A DNA stretch of 5,324 nucleotides from Bryobacterales bacterium. Its GTDB lineage: Bacteria > Acidobacteriota > Terriglobia > Bryobacterales > Bryobacteraceae. Positions 1 to 4,594 of the stretch are shown here, piece by piece. A program made the position numbers and the translations under genes. The stretch covers positions 1,379-6,702 of the forward strand of contig DOZZ01000295.1 in the NCBI GenBank assembly GCA_003517725.1. The letters are read 5' to 3'. How positions within the stretch are numbered: the stretch's first letter is position 1; every line of letters starts with the position of its first letter. A model generated the notes under the pieces. It was given only the letters and a program-made list of their open reading frames with translations, was not told the DNA's origin and did not search any database.

Positions 1-416
1 TCGAACAGCAGTTGCTGGTCGTGCTGGCCGTGGATGTCGCCCAGATATTGCGCCAAGTCTTTCAACAGCGCCGCCGTCGCGGGCCGCGAGCCAATGTAAA
101 CGCGCGACTTGCCGCCGCTCAGAATCTCACGCTCGATCAGCAGCTCACCGTCTTCGTCTTCCAAACCCGCGCTCTCGAGCAGTTCCCGCGCCGTACTCTC
201 CTGCGGCAATGTAAAGCGTCCGGAGACACGAGCCCGCTGCTCGCCCGAGCGGATCATGTCCGCCGAAGCCCGCGCGCCCAGCAACAGACCCAGCGCGCCG
301 ACCACAATCGACTTACCGGAGCCCGTTTCGCCCGTCAGCAAATTCAATCCTGCGTGGAATCGCACGCGGAGCCGATCCACCACCGCATAATTTTCCACCG
401 CGAGCTCTAAAAGCAT
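1..416 (-). CDS. recN: DNA repair protein RecN, N-terminal part (cut by window edge)
   Basis: This is the first 138 codons of RecN, an SMC-like ATPase that acts in the cytoplasm on DNA double-strand breaks. Read on the minus strand from the ATG at 416-414, it begins MLLELAVENYAVVDRL, a typical RecN opening. A Walker A P-loop, GETGSGKS, lies at residues 29-36. It is followed by the characteristic 'LLLGARASADMIRSG' stretch, and the visible part ends with GDIHGQHDQQLLF (residues 126-138), the RecN Q-loop region. The long coiled coil, signature motif and Walker B lie outside the window. The gene is divergent from the tol operon, with its start only 63 nt from the tolQ start. No Shine-Dalgarno precedes the ATG, and a perfect TATAAT sits 8 nt upstream, so the mRNA may have almost no leader. 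Identity as RecN is secure from motif order; no frame damage is visible. Confidence 0.95.
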   Translation of the reverse strand, partial: MLLELAVENYAVVDRLRVRFHAGLNLLTGETGSGKSIVVGALGLLLGARASADMIRSGEQRARVSGRFTLPQESTARELLESAGLEDEDGELLIEREILSGGKSRVYIGSRPATAALLKDLAQYLGDIHGQHDQQLLF

Positions 417-426
417 CGTTCACGAT
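415..426. promoter_or_regulatory. Short inverted repeat at recN start (possible operator)
   Basis: The sequence ATCGT-TC-ACGAT is a perfect 5-bp inverted repeat with a 2-nt centre. It covers the predicted recN transcription start and its initiation codon and touches the TATAAT. A repressor bound here would block recN. It does not match the known E. coli or Bacillus LexA boxes. The short arms make chance occurrence quite possible. Confidence 0.2.
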
Positions 427-430
427 TATA
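425..430 (-). promoter_or_regulatory. Candidate -10 element for recN (TATAAT)
   Basis: On the minus strand this hexamer reads TATAAT, a perfect sigma-70-type -10 box, 8 nt upstream of the recN ATG. Transcription would start around 418-419, leaving a leader of only a few nucleotides. No convincing TTGACA-like -35 lies 16-18 nt upstream and there is no extended -10 TG, so the promoter may depend on an activator, or the match may be chance in an otherwise G+C-rich region. Confidence 0.45.
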
Positions 431-462
431 GAGAATGGCTCCCCCGAGGCTTATCATGAAAT

Positions 463-474
463 GGAGGGAAGGAG
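463..474 (+). promoter_or_regulatory. Shine-Dalgarno that decides the tolQ start
   Basis: A purine run, GGAGGGAAGGAG, ends 5 nt before a TTG at 480 that is in frame with tolQ. The AAGGAG core at 469-474 is at ideal spacing. This is the strongest ribosome binding site in the window and the main reason to prefer TTG 480 over the ATGs at 435 and 456. A weaker GAGG (446-449) stands 6 nt before the ATG at 456. Confidence 0.6.
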
Positions 475-479
475 TTGAT

Positions 480-1166
480 TTGACGGGTTTTGCGCCATAT
501 TTTGCGTTACTCCAAATAAACATGCCAGAGATGCTCAGCCACACCACCGTGGTGGGCTTTATCATTCTCGCCGTTCTGGCCGGCTTTTCCGTCTTCTCCT
601 GGGCCATCATCTATGCGAAGTGGCGCGGTTTCTCGCACGCGCGCGCCGCGAATGGCCGTTTCCTGCGAGCTTTCCGCAAAGCCGCGGGCCTCGAAGCCGT
701 GATGCTGGCCTCCGAACAGTTTCGCCCGGCTCCGATGGTCTCGGTTTTCGATTCGGGTTATGAGGAGATCAGCCGGCAGGTGAAATCGCGCGGCACAGTC
801 ACCAACCAGATCGCGCTTGAGCGATCGCTCCAACTGGGATCGAGCGAAGAGTTGCGCAAGCTTGAAAACAACATGGCCTGGCTCGCCACCACCGCGTCCA
901 TCTCGCCCTTCATCGGCTTGCTCGGCACGGTCATCGGCATCATCCGCTCGTTCCAGCAGCTCGGTTCGCAGGGGAGCACCAGCATGCGCGCGGTCGGGCC
1001 CGGCATCTCGGAGGCTCTGGTGGCCACCGCCATCGGCCTGTTCGCCGCCATTCCGGCCGGCATCTTCTACAACTATTTCGGCGCGCAACTGCGCGACATG
1101 GGCGCCCGCATGGACGACTTCGCCATGGAGTTCATGAACCTGGCCGAGCGCAGTTTCGGCGACTAA
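480..1166 (+). CDS. tolQ: TolQ, proton-channel subunit of the Tol-Pal motor (MotA/TolQ/ExbB family)
   Basis: TolQ is an inner-membrane protein that, with TolR, uses the proton motive force to energise TolA during outer-membrane constriction. From the TTG start the protein has 228 residues, close to the usual size of about 230. Three membrane segments are visible: residues about 24-46 (VVGFIILAVLAGFSVFSWAI), about 132-158 with the family motif SPFIGLLGTVIGI, and about 179-200 with EALVATAIGLFAAIPAG. Thr150 and Thr183 fall at the positions of the conserved pore threonines. Alternative in-frame starts are ATG 435 (243 aa), ATG 456 (236 aa, preceded by GAGG) and ATG 522 (214 aa). I prefer TTG 480 for its strong Shine-Dalgarno. 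It leaves a short N-terminus (TGFAPYFALLQI) before the first helix. tolQ is the first gene of the operon. No ybgC thioesterase gene precedes it, unlike E. coli. The family call is secure; the exact start is not. Confidence 0.93.
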   Translation: MTGFAPYFALLQINMPEMLSHTTVVGFIILAVLAGFSVFSWAIIYAKWRGFSHARAANGRFLRAFRKAAGLEAVMLASEQFRPAPMVSVFDSGYEEISRQVKSRGTVTNQIALERSLQLGSSEELRKLENNMAWLATTASISPFIGLLGTVIGIIRSFQQLGSQGSTSMRAVGPGISEALVATAIGLFAAIPAGIFYNYFGAQLRDMGARMDDFAMEFMNLAERSFGD

Positions 1167-1170
1167 CAAC

Positions 1171-1602
1171 ATGGGCATGACCATCCAGGGCGGCGGTTTT
1201 CGCGGCAAGCGCCAAACCGCGCCCGCAATTTCCGAGATCAACGTCACACCCTTTGTCGACGTGGTGCTGGTGCTGCTCATCATCTTTATGCTCACCGCGC
1301 ATGTGATGGAGTACGGCATCGAAGTGGAAGTGCCGAAGACCAAAACGGTCGAGACCAGCGTCAAAGAACAGCCGGTGCTGACCATCGGCAAGACCGGCGA
1401 AGTTTCGCTGAACCGCGACACCATCAACATTAACCTGCTGGCCCAGGAGATTCGCCAGCGCTTCCCGAACGCCACCGGCGTGTATGTGCGCGCCGACAAA
1501 GAAACGCCCTGGGACCCCATCGCCCAAGTGCTCGGCACGCTGCACGAAGCCAAGATCGCGGTCAACATGGTCACCCAGCCGCAGGAAAGCGGGAAACCTT
1601 AG
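1171..1602 (+). CDS. tolR: TolR, ExbD/TolR-family motor subunit
   Basis: TolR is a single-pass inner-membrane protein that pairs with TolQ to form the proton channel; its periplasmic domain can contact peptidoglycan. The 143 residues match the normal length. A basic, glycine-rich cytoplasmic start (IQGGGFRGKRQ) is followed by the family hallmark EINVTPFVDVVLVLLIIFML at residues 22-41. Asp30 is equivalent to the essential channel aspartate (Asp23 in E. coli TolR). The membrane helix is about 29-46. The rest (about 47-143) is the periplasmic domain, with a beta-rich stretch around PVLTIGKTGEVSLN. The start ATG lies 4 nt after the tolQ stop with no obvious Shine-Dalgarno, so translation is probably coupled to tolQ. 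An ATG two codons later (1177) is possible. ExbD is the alternative name, but the tolB-pal context favours TolR. Confidence 0.94.
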   Translation: MGMTIQGGGFRGKRQTAPAISEINVTPFVDVVLVLLIIFMLTAHVMEYGIEVEVPKTKTVETSVKEQPVLTIGKTGEVSLNRDTININLLAQEIRQRFPNATGVYVRADKETPWDPIAQVLGTLHEAKIAVNMVTQPQESGKP

Positions 1603-1607
1603 CCGCC

Positions 1608-2378
1608 ATGTCGCGCGCCGGCACCTTCGAGTCCGAGGAGCGCCTGAGCAAACCGCTGGCCGGGTCGATCACGGCGCACGTACTGGCCGGCGCCGCGCTG
1701 CTGGCGAGCGGCATCTTCCGCCATCACGGGCCGGACCTGGGCGATCCGCATGCCGGCGGCGTCGGCGTCGGTCTGGTTACGCGCATCCCAATCGTCCCGC
1801 GCGAAGGCCGCATCAACCGCTTGGCCCACGACACCGAATCGGCGCTGCCGCAGCAAACGCCGGACCTGAGTAAGTTGCATAAAGTGGAGACGCCGCCGCC
1901 CGACGCCGTGGAACTGGCGGATCATCAGAAGAAACAGAAGCCCAACAAGTTGGAGCTGGCACCCGACAATTACCGTCCCAAAGACCTGATCCCGCTCAAT
2001 CAGCTGCGCTCGCGCACCGCCCAAGCCGCCGTTTCGCCCACCTTCGCCAAAGCCGGCGCCGGTCAGTTGGCGGTCGGTCCCAACACGCCACTCGGCAGCG
2101 AATTCGGCTGGTATGCGCAGCGCGTCCGCGACATCATCGCCTCGCGCTGGAACACGGCCGACGTCACCTCGCGCCCCAACACCAAGGCCGTGATCACGTT
2201 CATCATCGACCGCGACGGCACGCTGCGCAATATCGAACTGGCGGAGCCGAGCGGCAGCTACACCCTCGACACCTCTTCCAAGCGCGCCGTGCTGGACGCT
2301 AACCCGCTGCCGCCGCTGCCCGCCGGCTTCCGCAAAAGCCAGGCCGAAATGGAGATCTGGTTCCAATTAAGACGATGA
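1608..2378 (+). CDS. tolA: TolA-like energy transducer (TonB-family C-terminal domain)
   Basis: This is the likely TolA of the system, anchored in the inner membrane and reaching across the periplasm to TolB/Pal. The 256 residues start with a short cytoplasmic segment and one membrane helix (about 17-37) carrying the S-x3-H-x6-L signature of TonB/TolA anchors: Ser20, His24, Leu31. These residues contact the TolQR/ExbBD motor. A proline- and lysine-containing linker follows (PPP at 96-98, HQKKQKP near 109-115). The C-terminal domain runs from about 165 (GWYAQRVRDIIASRW at 167-181) through the strand VITFIIDRDGTLRNIEL to IWFQLRR at the end, as in the TonB C-terminal fold. At 256 aa it is much shorter than E. 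coli TolA (about 420) and lacks the long Ala/Lys-rich helical domain. By domain match alone it would be called a TonB-family protein; the TolA role is inferred from gene order. It starts 5 nt after tolR, and its stop overlaps the tolB start (ATGA). Confidence 0.85.
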   Translation: MSRAGTFESEERLSKPLAGSITAHVLAGAALLASGIFRHHGPDLGDPHAGGVGVGLVTRIPIVPREGRINRLAHDTESALPQQTPDLSKLHKVETPPPDAVELADHQKKQKPNKLELAPDNYRPKDLIPLNQLRSRTAQAAVSPTFAKAGAGQLAVGPNTPLGSEFGWYAQRVRDIIASRWNTADVTSRPNTKAVITFIIDRDGTLRNIELAEPSGSYTLDTSSKRAVLDANPLPPLPAGFRKSQAEMEIWFQLRR

Positions 2379-3721
2379 AGACTAAACTACTGTTCCCCAT
2401 GCTGGCCGCCCTGGCGCTGGCCCCGGCCCTGTTGGTTCACGTCACCGCGCAGGACGCCCGCATCATTATTAATAGTGAGCAGGGCAAGCCCGCCCTGGCC
2501 GTCATCGACTTCCGCGGCACCGGCGGCGCCCAGCAGTTCATGAGCACGTTCAACGCGACGCTGTTCTCTGACCTGCAAACCTCGGGCATGTTCCGGATGG
2601 TGCCCAAGTCGTTGTATCCATTGCAAAATCCCCAGCGGCCGGAGGATCTGAAGTCCACCAGCGGCCAGGGCCTCGCGCTAGGCGACTGGGCCGGCCCGCC
2701 GGTCTCGGCCTCGCACCTGGTCTTCGGTTACGCCGCCGACCAGAACAGCACGCTGGCGCTCTACGGCTATCTGGACGATGTGCGGCAAGCCAGCGCGCAG
2801 GGCGCGCAGATGCTCGGCAAGCGCTACTTCGGCTCGCTCGACGACACCGGCGCGCGCAAAGTGGCGCACGAGTTCGCGGCCGACATTATCCAGGCCTTCG
2901 GCGGAGCGTCCCTAGCCGGCAGCAAGATTTACTTCACCAGCAACCGCACCGGCAACAAGGAGATCTGGTCGATGGATTACGACGGCTCGAATCAGCGCCA
3001 GCTCACCTTCAACCGCTCCATCAACATCATGCCGGCAGTCTCGCCCGATGGAACCAAGCTGGCTTTCTGCAGCTTCGCCCGCAACACCCCGCGCATCGTG
3101 CTGCTGGCCTCCGATAGCGGCCGGTACCTGCCCTTCTACAACCAGAACGCGTCGCTCAACACCACCCCGAACTTCTCGCCGGACGGCAGCAAACTCTACT
3201 ACTCGTCATCGGCCAGCGGCTTCACCCAGATCTACTCGGCCAACATCGATGGCAGCAACCTGCGCCGCATCTCGAATGTGAGGGCCATTGAGGTGGAGCC
3301 GAAGGTCAATCCAAAAAATTCTAACCAACTGGCTTTTGTTTCGGGTCGCACGGGCAAGCAGCAAATGTATATGATGAACAGCGATGGTACCGACGTGCAG
3401 ATGCTCAGCAACGGGGAAGGCGAAGCTTCCAACCCCTGCTGGCATCCCGATGGCCAGCACTTGTTGTTCGCCTGGACTCGCGGTTACGCCACGGGCAACT
3501 TCAATGTATTTATTATGGATGTAGCCACGCGCCAGTACGATCAGTTAACCAGCGGGGCGGGCCGCAATGAAAATCCCAACTGGGCGCCCGACGGACGGCA
3601 TATTGTATTTATGTCGACGCGTAGCGGCACGCCGCAGATCTGGACCATGCTGGCCGATGGGACCCAACTGCAGCGTCTGACGTCCCAGGGCGAAAACCGC
3701 TTCCCCGTGTGGGGCAAGTGA
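2375..3721 (+). CDS. tolB: TolB, periplasmic beta-propeller of the Tol-Pal system
   Basis: TolB is a soluble periplasmic protein that alternates between Pal and TolA. The 448 residues begin with a Sec signal peptide (MKTKLLFPMLAALALAPALL), with probable cleavage after Val-Thr-Ala at residue 25. The mature N-terminus, DARIIINSEQGKPALAVIDF, resembles the E. coli 'TolB box' (RIxI...G.P..V..F) that docks onto TolA. Residues about 27-175 form the N-terminal alpha/beta domain. From about 184 to the end come WD40-like (PD40) propeller blades with the recurring pattern IYFTSNRTGN.EIW..D.DGSN..QLT followed by SPDG..LAF. Clear copies begin at KIYFTSNR (184) and near YYSSSASG, FVSGRTGK, LLFAWTRG and FMSTRSGT. 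The start ATG overlaps the tolA stop by 4 nt, implying translational coupling; there is no strong Shine-Dalgarno. Length and domain order are normal (E. coli TolB is about 430 aa). Confidence 0.96.
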   Translation: MKTKLLFPMLAALALAPALLVHVTAQDARIIINSEQGKPALAVIDFRGTGGAQQFMSTFNATLFSDLQTSGMFRMVPKSLYPLQNPQRPEDLKSTSGQGLALGDWAGPPVSASHLVFGYAADQNSTLALYGYLDDVRQASAQGAQMLGKRYFGSLDDTGARKVAHEFAADIIQAFGGASLAGSKIYFTSNRTGNKEIWSMDYDGSNQRQLTFNRSINIMPAVSPDGTKLAFCSFARNTPRIVLLASDSGRYLPFYNQNASLNTTPNFSPDGSKLYYSSSASGFTQIYSANIDGSNLRRISNVRAIEVEPKVNPKNSNQLAFVSGRTGKQQMYMMNSDGTDVQMLSNGEGEASNPCWHPDGQHLLFAWTRGYATGNFNVFIMDVATRQYDQLTSGAGRNENPNWAPDGRHIVFMSTRSGTPQIWTMLADGTQLQRLTSQGENRFPVWGK

Positions 3722-3726
3722 GCAGC

Positions 3727-3765
3727 ATGACGATTTTATTTCAACAGGAGCGTATGGATGTCTAA
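3727..3765 (+). other. 12-codon mini-ORF overlapping the pal start (possible coupling leader)
   Basis: An ATG 6 nt after the tolB stop opens a short frame encoding MTILFQQERMDV. Its TAA at 3763-3765 lies just past the pal ATG, in the +1 frame relative to pal, and the pal Shine-Dalgarno lies inside it. A ribosome finishing here could re-initiate at pal. There is no good Shine-Dalgarno for the mini-ORF itself, so it may not be translated. Confidence 0.2.
3746..3750 (+). promoter_or_regulatory. Shine-Dalgarno of pal
   Basis: AGGAG stands 7 nt before the ATG at 3758. Another ATG at 3754 (ATGGATG) is out of frame and stops after three codons, so spacing and frame together fix 3758 as the start. 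This gives pal its own independent translation start, unlike the coupled genes upstream, which fits the high amount of Pal cells usually need. Confidence 0.75.
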
Positions 3766-4534
3766 GTCGAGATGGTCGGTAGTAATCATGATGGTTGTGC
3801 TCGCGCTATTCGCGACGGCATGTAAGAAGAAGGTGAAGGCTCTGCCGCCTCCGCCGCCTGAAGCCGTGGTGCGCGCGCCGGAGCCGCCGCTGCCTTCGCG
3901 GCCCACCATCCTGGCCTTCTCGGTTGAGCCCTCCACCATCGAACCGGGCCAAAGCGCCACGCTGCGCTGGAACGTCTCGGGCGCCACCAGCGTCAGCATC
4001 GATCAGGGCATCGGCCATGTTTCGCCGGTCGACACGTGGAAGGTCACGCCGCGGGACAGCACCACCTACACGCTGACCGCCACCAATCAAGGCCAGAACG
4101 CCACCGCGACCGCGACGGTTACGGTGACCGGCGCCGCGCCGCCGCCGCCCCGCACTACGCCGACGCTGTCGCTCGACGAGCGTATTTCGCGCCAGGTGCA
4201 GGATATCTACTTCGACTACGACCAGTTCACCGTGCGCGACGACGCGCGCGGCATCATGGCTACCAACTCGGTGGCGCTGAAGTCGATCTTTAAGGATTAT
4301 CCGAGCGCCACGGTCATCATCGAGGGCCATTGCGACGAGCGCGGCTCGGCCGAATACAACCTAGGCTTGGGCGACAAGCGCGCCTCGGCGACGCGCGACT
4401 ACCTGATCCAGCTGGGTGTGCCGGCCGACAAGCTGAAGTCGGTCAGCTACGGCAAGGAGCGTCCCGTCTGTAACGAAGCCGACGAGTCGTGCTACCAGAA
4501 GAACCGCCGCGCGCACTTCGCCGCCGCTCAGTAA
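3758..4534 (+). CDS. pal: Pal, peptidoglycan-associated lipoprotein with an extra Ig-like domain
   Basis: Pal anchors the outer membrane to peptidoglycan and is the outer-membrane end of the Tol-Pal system. The 258 residues open with a lipoprotein signal peptide; the lipobox is A-T-A-C with the lipidated Cys at residue 22. Lys (not Asp) at +2 is compatible with outer-membrane sorting. A Lys/Pro-rich tether (KKKVKALPPPPP) follows. Residues about 49-124 form an Ig-like beta domain with the pattern ILAFSVEPSTIEPGQSATL, then WNVSGATSVSID and TTYTLTATNQG; a second Pro linker (PPPPR, 128-132) comes next. The OmpA C-terminal domain spans about 147-258: IYFDYD at 150-155, then GHCDERGSAEYNLGLGDKRA at 190-209, where Asp193 and Arg208 match the diaminopimelate-binding residues. 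Conserved SYGKERP and KNRRAHF follow, with a Cys pair (VCNEADESC) between them. E. coli Pal is about 173 aa and has no Ig-like module. Pal identity is strong; the role of the extra domain is unknown to me. Confidence 0.95.
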   Translation: MSKSRWSVVIMMVVLALFATACKKKVKALPPPPPEAVVRAPEPPLPSRPTILAFSVEPSTIEPGQSATLRWNVSGATSVSIDQGIGHVSPVDTWKVTPRDSTTYTLTATNQGQNATATATVTVTGAAPPPPRTTPTLSLDERISRQVQDIYFDYDQFTVRDDARGIMATNSVALKSIFKDYPSATVIIEGHCDERGSAEYNLGLGDKRASATRDYLIQLGVPADKLKSVSYGKERPVCNEADESCYQKNRRAHFAAAQ

Positions 4535-4548
4535 CCAACCAGACGGCT

Positions 4549-4574
4549 GCGGGAGCTTGCAACCAGGCTCCCGC
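4549..4574 (+). ncRNA. Strong hairpin between pal and cpoB (attenuator or mRNA-stabilising element)
   Basis: The arms GCGGGAGC (4549-4556) and GCTCCCGC (4567-4574) pair perfectly over 8 bp. The stem can continue inward with U-G, U-A and G-C to an apical CAAC tetraloop, giving 11 bp in all. No run of T follows (the next bases are GCTGTCAACC), so it is not a canonical intrinsic terminator. It lies 15 nt after the pal stop and 20 nt before the cpoB ATG. It could protect the upstream mRNA from 3' exonucleases or reduce read-through into cpoB. Confidence 0.5.
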
Positions 4575-4594
4575 GCTGTCAACCTACTAATCAA

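Noticed and set aside
12..410. Plus-strand frame of 132 codons at the left edge
   Set aside because: It is antisense to recN, whose Walker A and QH motifs on the minus strand are unmistakable.
417..479. Canonical LexA box or a clear sigma-70 promoter for tolQ in the divergent gap
   Set aside because: I found neither a CTG-N10-CAG nor a GAAC-N4-GTTC pattern, and no -35/-10 pair on the plus strand with acceptable spacing. The tolQ promoter may lie inside recN.
507..1574. A 355-codon open frame on the minus strand across tolQ and tolR
   Set aside because: It is antisense to two well-recognised genes, has no recognisable protein motif, and arises from the G/C-ending codon pattern of the plus-strand genes.
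1599..2366. A 255-codon minus-strand frame opposite tolA
   Set aside because: It mirrors tolA almost exactly, its composition is Arg/Gly/Ala/Gln-rich as expected from antisense G+C-rich DNA, and the plus strand encodes a clear TonB-family domain.
2924..3721. Tandem repeats in the 3' part of tolB
   Set aside because: The repetition is at protein level (beta-propeller blades); the DNA is too diverged to count as a nucleotide repeat.
4549..4574. Intrinsic transcription terminator after pal
   Set aside because: The hairpin is strong but no T-run follows, and cpoB continues in the same direction as part of the conserved tol-pal cluster; it is reported as a hairpin only.
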